NCBI GenBank assembly: GCA_964520905.1
Contig: CAZFQL010000007.1
Coordinates: forward strand, 62,001 to 126,000
Reading direction: 5' to 3'
DNA: 64,000 nucleotides
From: JAGVIE01 sp964520905
GTDB lineage: Bacteria > Bacteroidota > Ignavibacteria > UBA10030 > SZUA-254
Part shown: piece by piece, positions 1-8,613 of the stretch
Position numbering within the stretch: position 1 is the first letter of the stretch
Layout of the letters: each line of letters begins with the position of its first letter
The notes under the pieces: generated by a model
The model's database searches: none
The model's input: the letters and a program-made list of their open reading frames with translations, nothing else
What the model was told of the DNA's origin: nothing
Position numbers and translations under genes: made by a program

Positions 1-1199
1 ATAGAAGACAGTTCATCATTGATGAGAATGGCTTTTACCTCGGGCTTGTCGTAGAAGAATCGCATACTCTCGACGCGAGTTTTTTTAGAATAAGTAAACA
101 ATGTCAATACCAGTAAAAAGGCATTGACAACCCAGAACCACCGCCACAGCCATTTGTTAATCCGGTCCCATGTCAAAGATACTTTCATTTCTTTTTTCAA
201 CCAATACCAACCGATAGTCGCACCGATCAAAATGAAAGGGATAGCCGGAAGTATAAATCGTTCCTGCTTATTTGGGTAGATAGAATGAAAAATTAAAAAG
301 GCGACTGTCGGTAAAACTAAATAACGTGCCTTTTTCCAAGCCGTTATGAATATGGAGAATATCATTAGACTCGTTGGCGGGATGAGAAAGCCGAGCACTG
401 TTCCGGCATAAGTATACCAGACATTCGTTGTGTATTCGTACATGTTCTTTGAGTCGGCGTTATAACGAAGATACTCGATGAAAGTTGTAAATGGTTTGCC
501 GTACACAAAGTATTCCGGGATTCCGAGAGCGATAAAACAGATAACTATAAATCCTGCCATTAATCCTATCAGTCGGGTCCATTTTCTTTCGATAAGAAGC
601 AGCAATCCAAGCAGTCCGATAAATGAAGTTGTCTGGTATCTCAATACAAATGCAAATCCGGAAACTGCCCCTGCCGAGACTGCGAAAAGCAATTCTTTGT
701 TTTGATTTTTCTTTATCAGTAAATAAGCGCCGATCATGAGAGGGGGGATACACACTATCTCAACGAGGTTTCTGACGGACATAAATGGCAAGATCCAGAA
801 AAGCGCCAATAGGATGCCTGCAAATTTTGCAGTATTCTTATCGGATAGTTCTTCTGTAATTTTCATACCAAACCAGACGATAAGAAGAGAATAAATCGCG
901 TGGAGGATCCTGACGATAAACATTTTAATTTGCGGATCGAAGACCCCGACCTGTTCAAATCCGCTGAACAACAAATAATGTAAGCCGATATAGAATAAAT
1001 TTCTTAGAGAGGGATCTTTCGGATCCGGCAGAGCAATTCCATCCACCCAATTCTGGGCAACTTCGATGACGCAGAAATGATCGTCGTGCATACCGTATCC
1101 TTTTGCAAAGATTGCCGCGATCAGCCGAACTATCAACGCTATTACCATGACAGTTCCGTAAGGATACTTAATCCATATATTTTTTAGATATTCTTTCAT
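1..1199 (-). CDS. GT22 (Alg9/PIG-B-like) membrane mannosyltransferase, 3' end cut by window edge
   Basis: The frame opens at ATG 1199 and runs off the left edge after 399 codons, so the protein is partial. It is strongly hydrophobic with many membrane helices, as in GT-C enzymes that use polyprenyl-phosphate sugars on the outer face of the inner membrane. Two motifs point to the GT22 Alg9/PIG-B group: MHDDHF at residues 37-42 in the first external loop, where eukaryotic members have HPDEHF, and NKQERF at 310-315, where they have HKEERF. The acidic pair D39-D40 would be catalytic by analogy. It lies divergent from the glycan genes that start at 1391, so a role in surface glycan assembly is inferred. 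A GT39/ArnT-type transferase is the main alternative. Confidence 0.7.
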   Translation of the reverse strand, partial: MKEYLKNIWIKYPYGTVMVIALIVRLIAAIFAKGYGMHDDHFCVIEVAQNWVDGIALPDPKDPSLRNLFYIGLHYLLFSGFEQVGVFDPQIKMFIVRILHAIYSLLIVWFGMKITEELSDKNTAKFAGILLALFWILPFMSVRNLVEIVCIPPLMIGAYLLIKKNQNKELLFAVSAGAVSGFAFVLRYQTTSFIGLLGLLLLIERKWTRLIGLMAGFIVICFIALGIPEYFVYGKPFTTFIEYLRYNADSKNMYEYTTNVWYTYAGTVLGFLIPPTSLMIFSIFITAWKKARYLVLPTVAFLIFHSIYPNKQERFILPAIPFILIGATIGWYWLKKEMKVSLTWDRINKWLWRWFWVVNAFLLVLTLFTYSKKTRVESMRFFYDKPEVKAILINDELSS

Positions 1200-1299
1200 C
1201 CGGTTGGCTCCAGATATTGAAAACATACAAGCAATTATTTTAGTATTATGATAACCGTATTCTCAGTTATACCAGATTTAATCAGTAAGATACCTGCGA

Positions 1300-1328
1300 T
1301 TGCTAATTTACCGCAGAATGAATATATT
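1300..1328 (+). promoter_or_regulatory. Sigma-70-like promoter for the phosphotransferase gene
   Basis: TTGCTA at 1300-1305 and TATATT at 1323-1328 are separated by 17 bases. The predicted start point is about 55 bases before ATG 1391. The same -10 hexamer and spacing recur before other genes in this window, which supports the call; the -35 is only a partial match. Confidence 0.4.
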
Positions 1329-1390
1329 GAAAAAATTATTAATATAAAATCATTGCCATTAAAGTAGATCAAGCGGATTTATCCTTTCAA

Positions 1391-3292
1391 ATGAATGAAA
1401 CCATCCTACATCAAACATTTTACCTCCGGTTACTCTTCAAACGGTTATTTATTGTACTTGCTCTTTTTACGGTATGTCGCGCCCTTTTTTATGTATTCAA
1501 TACAGAAGTGTTTTCAGACAGTACATTATCCGAGATCATCGCCGCGTTCATATACGGCATCCGCTTCGATGTCTCTGCGATAATCTATTATAACTTCTTA
1601 TTTATATTTCTTCATCTCATTCCTATACCATCCCGTGATGGCAGGTTGTATCGGTTGATGACAAAGATCGTATTCCATCTATCCACTGTTTTTATGATGT
1701 TGGTTTCGGTAATTGATATCGAGTATTTCAAATATTCTAAGAAAAGAACTACATACGATATTTTCGGGATGAGCAGTGACTGGTCGCAGTTGTTTCTTCA
1801 ATATCTTAAGGATTTTTGGTATCTCGTTTTAATTCTGATCGGTTTGATAATAATTATTGAGGTCCTCTACCGCAAAACGGAGCGGCGCTCTAATAAAGTC
1901 AGAATTAAATATCTATTTCAATCTGCGATGCTTATCATTTTTGGAGCCGCGTTTATAATTGGTGCGAGGGGTGGGTTTCAGTTAAAACCGATAAAAATGA
2001 GCGATGCCGCCCTTGATGTAAATCCCAAAAATATTTCACTCGTATTGAATACTCCCTTCACAATCTTGCGTACATATGGCAGGAAAGGGCTTGCCGAGGT
2101 TCGCTATATGTCTGATGACGAAGCGGCTATGCTTGTTCCAATTCATAAACGAAAACATTCCGATGGTACCTTCAGGAAAATGAATGTGGTCATTATAATC
2201 GTCGAGAGTCTTTCCAGAGAATTTATCGGGAGGTTGAATCGCTATCCGGGATATACGCCGTTTCTGGATTCGCTTAGTTATCAAGGGCTGATTTGTACTA
2301 ACGCTTATGCAAATGGAACAAGATCGATGGAGGCGGTTCCTGCTATCCTTGCAAGCATACCTAACCTGATGGATGATTCTTATATTTTCTCCGTCTACCA
2401 GAGCAATGCGATTAACAGCATCGGAAGTATATTGCGCGATCAAGGTTACAGCACTTCTTTCTTCCATGGCGGAACTAACGGTACGATGGGATTTGACAGC
2501 TTCATCAAGCTGGCAGGTTTTGAAAAATATTACGGCAGGACCGAGTACAACAATGAAAATGATTTCGATGGTTACTGGGGGATTCCGGATGAGGAGTTTC
2601 TCCAATATACTGCGATGAAATTGAATGAAACGCCTGAGCCGTTTTGTGCCACGATATTTACTCTCTCATCTCACCATCCATATTCTCTTCCACCGAAGCA
2701 TGCAAATGATTTTAAAGGCGGAACGACGCCGATTCAAAGAACAATAATGTACACAGATTATTCATTGAAGAAGTTTTTTGAAACTGCTTCGTCTCTAAAT
2801 TGGTACGATAACACTCTGTTTGTTATAACCGGAGATCATACACCGGCGGAAACGGAACATCCTTTTTACCGTTCACAGGTAGGAATGTACGCCCTGCCGA
2901 TAATCTTCTTCCATCAGGGGAGCGATTTAATCGGTACATTTGAATCGGTTGTGCAGCAAATCGATATCATGCCGTCGATCCTGGATTACTTACGCTATGA
3001 TAGGGAGTATATTGCATTCGGCAACAGTATATTTGATACAAGTAAGCACCGTTTTGTTTATAATTTTTTAGATAGTTATCAAATATTTAGCAGCGAGTAT
3101 GCATTGTCGTTCAATGGTGAAACGAGTACTGGTGTAATAAAGTACGGGCCGGATAGTATGTCTGCGATAAATCTAATAAATTCGTATCCGGTAGTTAAAA
3201 GCCGGCTCGAAAAACAGGTGAAGGGCATGATACAAGTATATAATCGCGCTCTAATTCATAATGAGATGACAATGAGGTATTCCAGGAATTGA
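1391..3292 (+). CDS. LTA synthase / phosphoglycerol transferase family membrane sulfatase-fold protein
   Basis: 633 residues. Membrane helices fill roughly residues 15-200 and are followed by a large periplasmic alkaline-phosphatase/sulfatase domain from about 263. The metal- and phosphate-binding pattern of the LtaS/MdoB/OpgB family is visible: E272 in IIIVESLS, the likely nucleophile T310 in GTRSMEAV, and ITGDHTP near residue 480. Such enzymes move phosphoglycerol (or phosphoethanolamine) from a phospholipid onto a polymer or a periplasmic glycan. In a two-membrane bacterium true lipoteichoic acid is not expected, so modification of a surface or periplasmic glycan is more likely; the substrate cannot be read from sequence. 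It precedes GtrA, O-antigen ligase and GT4 genes on the same strand, consistent with glycan decoration. Confidence 0.85.
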   Translation: MNETILHQTFYLRLLFKRLFIVLALFTVCRALFYVFNTEVFSDSTLSEIIAAFIYGIRFDVSAIIYYNFLFIFLHLIPIPSRDGRLYRLMTKIVFHLSTVFMMLVSVIDIEYFKYSKKRTTYDIFGMSSDWSQLFLQYLKDFWYLVLILIGLIIIIEVLYRKTERRSNKVRIKYLFQSAMLIIFGAAFIIGARGGFQLKPIKMSDAALDVNPKNISLVLNTPFTILRTYGRKGLAEVRYMSDDEAAMLVPIHKRKHSDGTFRKMNVVIIIVESLSREFIGRLNRYPGYTPFLDSLSYQGLICTNAYANGTRSMEAVPAILASIPNLMDDSYIFSVYQSNAINSIGSILRDQGYSTSFFHGGTNGTMGFDSFIKLAGFEKYYGRTEYNNENDFDGYWGIPDEEFLQYTAMKLNETPEPFCATIFTLSSHHPYSLPPKHANDFKGGTTPIQRTIMYTDYSLKKFFETASSLNWYDNTLFVITGDHTPAETEHPFYRSQVGMYALPIIFFHQGSDLIGTFESVVQQIDIMPSILDYLRYDREYIAFGNSIFDTSKHRFVYNFLDSYQIFSSEYALSFNGETSTGVIKYGPDSMSAINLINSYPVVKSRLEKQVKGMIQVYNRALIHNEMTMRYSRN

Positions 3293-3373
3293 AAAAGCGG
3301 GTATCATCAATTAGAAATTTATCGGTTAATCTCGATCATAAATTATTTTTCCTTATTATATAATTACTCTAAC

Positions 3374-3775
3374 ATGGCGGAAATGATTTCTATAGGATTT
3401 CTTTTAAAGTTCATTCGTTTCGGTATTGTCGGATTCTCGGGCGTATTCGTCGATTTCGGGATTACGTATGTATGCAAAGAGAAGATTAAGATAAATAAGT
3501 ATATATCGAATAGCGCCGGATTCTTGACGGCGACGGCAAGTAATTATACCTTAAATAGAATCTGGACGTTCCACAGCATTGATCCGGCTATTGCAACTCA
3601 GTTTTCAAAATTTCTTATGATATCTGCAATCGGTTTGGGGATTAACAACATGATCCTCTTCATTCTGACTAATAAATTTAAAATGAATTTCTATGTATCA
3701 AAAGGTATCGCAACATTAGCTGTGATGTTATGGAATTTTTTTGCAAATTATTACTATACATTTCAAGAGAGTTAA
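3374..3775 (+). CDS. GtrA family membrane protein
   Basis: 133 residues, the usual length of GtrA, with four predicted membrane helices. The hallmark loop NYTLNRIWTF lies near residue 57, matching the NFxLNRxWTF signature of the family. GtrA-like proteins are thought to flip polyprenyl-phosphate-linked sugars (for example in O-antigen glucosylation) across the inner membrane. Its position between a phosphoglycerol transferase and an O-antigen ligase supports such a role here. The family call is firm; substrate and direction of transport are inference. Confidence 0.85.
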   Translation: MAEMISIGFLLKFIRFGIVGFSGVFVDFGITYVCKEKIKINKYISNSAGFLTATASNYTLNRIWTFHSIDPAIATQFSKFLMISAIGLGINNMILFILTNKFKMNFYVSKGIATLAVMLWNFFANYYYTFQES

Positions 3776-3850
3776 CCATATGACCGGAATTATACTTAAA
3801 TCAAATGATTAAGGACAAGGTCGGCTTACTTTATACAATCGAATAAATCT

Positions 3851-5071
3851 ATGATAGATCACAATATAAGTTCAACTAATGGAACCGGGAATAAAATCCT
3901 AATAAATATTATTGTCGGTTGTACATTCGCTTTCGTATTATGCTCGACATTTTCCATAGCATTTTCTCAGATTGCATATTTCAGCGGACTTGTGCTGTGG
4001 TTGTTTCTTATCGTAAGGAAGAAAGATAATATTGAAAAGACACCGCTTGATATGTATTTTATTATATATCTTTACTTCGAAGCGTTTACCACAATCTTTG
4101 CATTCAATTCATTTGATGCGCTGATGCATATACAGAAGAGACTTCTTCTGATTCCTATCTTTTATATTGTAATAAGATTCGCCGATAGCCGTCTGCTGGT
4201 TCAGAAACTTATTATTACATGGTTTGTGTCGGCAGCACTGGTGGGGATTTTCAGCACAATATCGATTCTTGCAGAATTCTCCGACTACTCGCATTATCTG
4301 AAACGTTTCGGTCTGTATAATCACTACATGACAATAGGCGGTTTGTCGATGTTCATGATATTACTGATGACGCCGTTCGCTCTTCATGAAAAAACGCCGA
4401 TGCGAATCAGGTATCTCTCTATCATCGGGATTGGGTTTATATTATTCACGCTTCTGTTCACTTTTACGAGGAGTTCCTGGATGGGGGCGATAGCAGGAAT
4501 TTTTGTTATTGCCTTAATCAGGTATAAAAAACTTGTTGCAGTCATTGCTGTGGTTGCTACCGGTATCGCTATATTCGGAAGTCCGGAACTGCATGCACGA
4601 TTCATCTCGATATTCGATCCGAACGATCCAAGTAACGCTGAGCGTCTCCAGATGTGGGGAGTGGGCTTACAAATATTTCGTGATCATCCCGTATTTGGCG
4701 TCGGTGATGTTAACCTGATGGCTTTGAGCCGAATGTATTCACACAGTAGTTTTGGTTTTGGTCATGCACATAATAATATTGTTATGTGGCTGATAACACT
4801 TGGAGTTGTCGGATTTACTTTTATTCTTTTCTGGTTTATCAAGATTTGGAAAATATTATGGAATACATACAAATTATCGAATAACGATTGGCTGTACGAA
4901 TCATTCACACTCGGGGCGATTGCCGCATTCGTCGGGTTTCATGTGAACGGTATGTTCGAATGGAATTTTGGCGATGCAGAAATATTCATGATGTTCTGGA
5001 TAATGGTCGGTATGGTTATGTCGATCAAAAAAATAATCGAGCGTAACAAATCCGGTGAACCTGTAAAATGA
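3851..5071 (+). CDS. O-antigen ligase / polymerase (Wzy-WaaL) family membrane protein
   Basis: 406 residues with about ten to twelve hydrophobic helices. A long external loop at roughly residues 240-310 carries the Wzy_C features: FTRSSWMG before the loop, GVGDVN within it, and GHAHNNIVMWLITLGVVG at its end, where HNN and the following glycines are typical. Members either polymerise O-units or ligate a finished glycan to lipid A core or to another acceptor in the periplasm. The stop overlaps the start of the next glycosyltransferase by four bases (ATGA), indicating translational coupling. Ligase and polymerase cannot be told apart from sequence alone. Confidence 0.85.
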   Translation: MIDHNISSTNGTGNKILINIIVGCTFAFVLCSTFSIAFSQIAYFSGLVLWLFLIVRKKDNIEKTPLDMYFIIYLYFEAFTTIFAFNSFDALMHIQKRLLLIPIFYIVIRFADSRLLVQKLIITWFVSAALVGIFSTISILAEFSDYSHYLKRFGLYNHYMTIGGLSMFMILLMTPFALHEKTPMRIRYLSIIGIGFILFTLLFTFTRSSWMGAIAGIFVIALIRYKKLVAVIAVVATGIAIFGSPELHARFISIFDPNDPSNAERLQMWGVGLQIFRDHPVFGVGDVNLMALSRMYSHSSFGFGHAHNNIVMWLITLGVVGFTFILFWFIKIWKILWNTYKLSNNDWLYESFTLGAIAAFVGFHVNGMFEWNFGDAEIFMMFWIMVGMVMSIKKIIERNKSGEPVK

Positions 5072-6198
5072 TCGATAGAATTCGTATACTGCACATTTCT
5101 TCTTCACGCTCATGGGGAGGGGCAGAGATGGCGGCGGTTAAATTAGCAAATAATTTTGCTCGAAGAGGTCACGAAATCATTTTCGCTGCCCATCCGAAAA
5201 GCCGGATAACAAAAGAATTACAAAATACAGAAGTCGAAGTGATCCCGATTAATTTCATTCGTCACTTTGATCCTGCCGCGGTGATCAAGCTGATGAAAAT
5301 TATCAATGATCGGCAGATAGACGTTATTCATTGTCACCTGTCACGGGATCTGGTTCATCTCTATTGGATAACAGTTCTATCGCGGTCACTGCCAATTATC
5401 TTAGATAAGCAAGTTTCTTCGGGTGTTTCTAAAAAAGGCGTCATCCATAAGATGATTTATGCTAAAGTCTCAAAAATATTTGTACTCTCCACTTATTTGG
5501 CAAAAAATGTTCTTGATACTTGCCCAATAACGAAAGATAAAATAGTTGTTATCCCCGGCGGCGTAAGGCTTGAAGATTTTAACATACCCGAAGGTGTGCG
5601 CGGAATATTAAGATCCCATTGGCAATTAACATCGAATGAGATTGTGTTCGGAACAGTGAGCCGAATTGATCGGCAAAAAGGGCTGGAAGATTTAGTACGG
5701 GCATTCGCTTTACTCTGTGCGAAATATAATTCTATTAAATTAGTCATCGTAGGTGAACCAACTTTTGGCGAACCGGAGTTTGCCCATGAATTAGGAAATA
5801 TCATCAAAGAATTGGGAGTGGAGAATAAAGTGATCTTACCGGGCTTTCGCTCCGATATTCCGCGCGTATTATCAGCGTTCGATATTTTTGTCCTCCCGTC
5901 GTATTCAGAGTCGTTCGGTTATGTTTTTATTGAAGCGCTCGGTGCCCGGCTGCCTGTTATTGCCACTAATGCCGGAGGAGTTCCGGATATAATTGAGAAC
6001 GAAGTTTGTGGATTGTTAGTCCCGCCGATGGATCAACAAAGATTGTATGACGCTATGGAACGACTTTTAACCAACGATGCATTACGAAACCAATTCGGCT
6101 TCGCAGGTAGAAAGAGGGTGGAGGATAATTTTTTAGAAAGTGAGATACTCGATAAAATTGAAAGAGAATATTTAAATCTTATTAAAAGGAGGGCATAA
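5068..6198 (+). CDS. Glycosyltransferase family 4 (GT-B) protein
   Basis: 376 residues. The N-terminal Rossmann half starts with a GGAEMAA loop after the first strand (acceptor side). The C-terminal half has SRIDRQKGLEDL, the LPGFRSD turn, and the nucleotide-sugar pocket SYSESFGYVFIEALG, in which the two glutamates of ESFGYVFIE form the EX7E motif. Retaining GT4 enzymes of this kind build surface polysaccharides or glycolipids at the cytoplasmic face of the membrane. It is coupled to the upstream ligase/polymerase by an ATGA overlap. The last gene of the plus-strand set, it ends 15 bases from the stop of the convergent thioredoxin gene. The sugar transferred is unknown. Confidence 0.9.
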   Translation: MIDRIRILHISSSRSWGGAEMAAVKLANNFARRGHEIIFAAHPKSRITKELQNTEVEVIPINFIRHFDPAAVIKLMKIINDRQIDVIHCHLSRDLVHLYWITVLSRSLPIILDKQVSSGVSKKGVIHKMIYAKVSKIFVLSTYLAKNVLDTCPITKDKIVVIPGGVRLEDFNIPEGVRGILRSHWQLTSNEIVFGTVSRIDRQKGLEDLVRAFALLCAKYNSIKLVIVGEPTFGEPEFAHELGNIIKELGVENKVILPGFRSDIPRVLSAFDIFVLPSYSESFGYVFIEALGARLPVIATNAGGVPDIIENEVCGLLVPPMDQQRLYDAMERLLTNDALRNQFGFAGRKRVEDNFLESEILDKIEREYLNLIKRRA

Positions 6199-6213
6199 GT
6201 TCTCAAGCTATGT

Positions 6214-6732
6214 TTAATATGGATTTTTTTTCGGTTGAACACCTTTATTCTTTGTAAATTCTTCGAAACTAATTTTCTTATAATGCTCCCCGCCGATGTA
6301 TTGTATTATGAGGAGGAATCTATCTGCCGGAACGAATGATCCTAATTTATTTATCGCATCTCCATTTGAATCCATAAAGAGTATCGTCGGAAATCCGGTA
6401 ACGCCGAAACTCTGGGTCAGTCCGCTCTCTGTTATTGTTTCGCCTTTATATTTTAGATTTTCTTTCCCTTCGCCATTTACCTTAACAGGGATATAATATT
6501 TATTCAGATAATCGACTACCTTGGGATCTGTGTAGACTTCTGAGTCGAGCTTTTTGCACCATTTACACCAGTCGGTATAAACATCGATGAGTATTTTTTT
6601 CTTAGCCTTTTTTGCCTCTGCAACGCCGGCATCGAATTTTCTCCATTTTAATTCTGCTTTATCCCCGGCTAATACCGCCGTAGTTCCGAGAAGAATGATA
6701 AGAATAAGTGATGCTGTTATTTTCGTTTTCAT
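6214..6732 (-). CDS. Periplasmic thioredoxin-fold protein
   Basis: 172 residues. An N-terminal signal peptide (hydrophobic stretch to about residue 22, cut near LAG) precedes a thioredoxin domain with the redox pair C56-KW-C59 in TDWCKWCKKLD and a cis-proline in GVTGFPTILF. The sequence resembles the thioredoxin_7/DUF255-like group that keeps or reduces disulfides outside the cytoplasm. It is the last gene of a minus-strand operon with two PorV/PorQ-like proteins and a T9SS cargo protein, so it may help folding of envelope proteins. CcdA, encoded near 24 kb, could feed it electrons; that link is inference. Confidence 0.85.
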   Translation of the reverse strand: MKTKITASLILIILLGTTAVLAGDKAELKWRKFDAGVAEAKKAKKKILIDVYTDWCKWCKKLDSEVYTDPKVVDYLNKYYIPVKVNGEGKENLKYKGETITESGLTQSFGVTGFPTILFMDSNGDAINKLGSFVPADRFLLIIQYIGGEHYKKISFEEFTKNKGVQPKKNPY

Positions 6733-6753
6733 AAGTATAATCTATCCTGATAA

Positions 6754-7656
6754 TTAAAATTCAAAACCAAGCGACACACTATGTGTCGATCCTAAATCGT
6801 AACGGAAAGGAACGTATGCATAATCCAACTGCATAACTCCGTAATGAATACCGAATCCTGCGGAAATATTTTTTGCTTCGTATCCTGTCTGGAAACCGAA
6901 ACGCAGGGCAAGCATATTTTTATAACTAAGCTCGGCACCTAAATGCAAATGTGTTTTATTCTCACGCGTGTATGTAACGACATCCGAAGCGAAAGTCAGT
7001 TTGCTATCGATGTTCTCAACGCCCAATTGATAAGCGATACCGCCGCGAACGGTTGTGGGAAGTTTTATTGATTCATATAGCAATTTGTTCATCGATCCGA
7101 GGTTAGCTATCACGAGTGCAATATCGAAATTCCAGGGCGTTCGGTACAATCCGCCTAAATCAACAGCGTATCCTGAAGCGTCCTCGACAAAAATCTTTTC
7201 ATAAAGATATTTTCCAGTAACGCCGATATTTATCGATGTATCTATCTGATAAGCGGCAGAAAAACCGATCGCGACATCATGTGATGAGAAGGTGCTCAGA
7301 GCATCTCCGGGTTGTGTTCGTACCTGAATGTCTGCTGTGCCGGTAGCATTCAAACTGAAACCGAATGAAAATCTATCTGCCGGAATAGATGCGCCGATGA
7401 ATTCCGTCTTCGTATCCTCGATCCATTCTTTGTGCATAAGGAGAATCTGGGCATTTTTCGAAATAGCAAGCGCCGCCGGATTGTAGTAGGTTGCTGAAGG
7501 GTCTGTGGCAATTGCCGAGTATGCTTCACCCATTCCGAGCGCTCTGCCGCTGATACCGTGCTTCAGAAACGCCAGACCCGTTTGACCTGTTTGTGAGTAT
7601 GAAATACCGTTCATCAGTATATATGATGCGGTAACTAAAAAAAGGATTTTTTTCAT
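6754..7656 (-). CDS. PorV/PorQ family outer-membrane protein (second copy)
   Basis: 300 residues with a signal peptide ending near SYSQ, followed by the family signature GISGRALGMGEAYSAIA and the ATYYNPAALA motif. The rest alternates like an FadL-type outer-membrane beta-barrel and ends in the aromatic SLGFEF. PorV and PorQ are barrel partners of the T9SS translocon or attachment complex in Bacteroidota; many paralogues in Ignavibacteria sit next to their cargo genes. It follows a related paralogue by five bases, indicating tandem duplication and co-expression. Which T9SS step it serves cannot be told. Confidence 0.85.
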   Translation of the reverse strand: MKKILFLVTASYILMNGISYSQTGQTGLAFLKHGISGRALGMGEAYSAIATDPSATYYNPAALAISKNAQILLMHKEWIEDTKTEFIGASIPADRFSFGFSLNATGTADIQVRTQPGDALSTFSSHDVAIGFSAAYQIDTSINIGVTGKYLYEKIFVEDASGYAVDLGGLYRTPWNFDIALVIANLGSMNKLLYESIKLPTTVRGGIAYQLGVENIDSKLTFASDVVTYTRENKTHLHLGAELSYKNMLALRFGFQTGYEAKNISAGFGIHYGVMQLDYAYVPFRYDLGSTHSVSLGFEF

Positions 7657-7661
7657 GATGC

Positions 7662-8612
7662 CTAAAATGTGGTTGATAAAGTTATGATATGCATTGCGTG
7701 GGGTGCATAGGATTCAAAAACAAAAGCATACGTTAATGCCGGTGTCCAATCACCGAACGATTTTTTTGCGGAAAAACCGAACGAAGGTTTAGCTCCTGTG
7801 GCTTTATCGCTGAAATCGATACGATCTACGCCGCTTCTGACGCTGAAATATTCCATGAAATTATATTCTGCTCCCATACGAACAATGTTTGTTTTCTCAG
7901 ATGAGTTTTCAAATTCTGCCGATACAACTCCCATATTCGAAGGAAGTAAATACGCTAATCCGATGCGGCGAAGATTCGGAAATTTATCAGTAGTCGTTTT
8001 ACCTTCGGGATCTGGATAGATCGCGTGCGTATCCCATTTGTATTTTGAACCTATATCCAGAATCGAAAGACCTGCGTATAGATTATCTAGAATTTGCACG
8101 CAGGCGCCGATATCGAAACCGACGGTTGTTGAGGTTACTTCCTCGAATAACTTACTATGATAAATTTTTACCGCAACGCCGAGGGAAACTCTTTCGTCAA
8201 CCCGGTTCGAGAAAGCAAGATAGAATTGGTTTTCATATGTGGAATAATCCTCCGTATGAATGCCGTCGCTGTTACGTCCGTCAATGTTGCCGACTCCGGC
8301 ATTGATCAATCCTACAGATAAACCTGCTTTCGGTTTTACAGATTGTGTGTAACTCAGAAAATTCAGCCTTCGGTCCAGCGATAGAATACCGAATGATGCG
8401 GCGGCAGTCCGGTGTTCCGAAAATGCCGACAGCGCAGGGTTATAGTATGTACTGATGTCGCCGGTAACGACTGCCGTCATTGAATTACCCATCGCCATTC
8501 CGCGTGCGCCAAAACCCATACGGGCGAACGCGCCTGCTGTGCCTGCGTTTTGCGTGTAAGCGATCGTTGTATAAAGAAGGAGTAAAACGATATATCGAGA
8601 ATAAGGCTTCAT
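7662..8612 (-). CDS. PorV/PorQ family outer-membrane protein (first copy)
   Basis: 316 residues. The signal peptide ends near AYTQ; the mature N-terminus has MGFGARGMAMGNSMTAV and STYYNPALSA, the same two motifs as its downstream neighbour. The predicted fold is an outer-membrane beta-barrel of the UPF0164/PorV type, ending in a strand with a terminal phenylalanine (TLSTTF), as barrel-assembly substrates usually do. It lies one base after a T9SS-type cargo gene in the same operon, which suggests that cargo and barrel partner are made together. Confidence 0.85.
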   Translation of the reverse strand: MKPYSRYIVLLLLYTTIAYTQNAGTAGAFARMGFGARGMAMGNSMTAVVTGDISTYYNPALSAFSEHRTAAASFGILSLDRRLNFLSYTQSVKPKAGLSVGLINAGVGNIDGRNSDGIHTEDYSTYENQFYLAFSNRVDERVSLGVAVKIYHSKLFEEVTSTTVGFDIGACVQILDNLYAGLSILDIGSKYKWDTHAIYPDPEGKTTTDKFPNLRRIGLAYLLPSNMGVVSAEFENSSEKTNIVRMGAEYNFMEYFSVRSGVDRIDFSDKATGAKPSFGFSAKKSFGDWTPALTYAFVFESYAPHAMHIITLSTTF

Positions 8613-8613
8613 A

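Noticed and set aside
2036..2605. 189-residue open frame opposite the phosphotransferase gene
   Set aside because: It lies wholly antisense to a conserved enzyme, has no ribosome site and reads as low-probability protein; a shadow frame.
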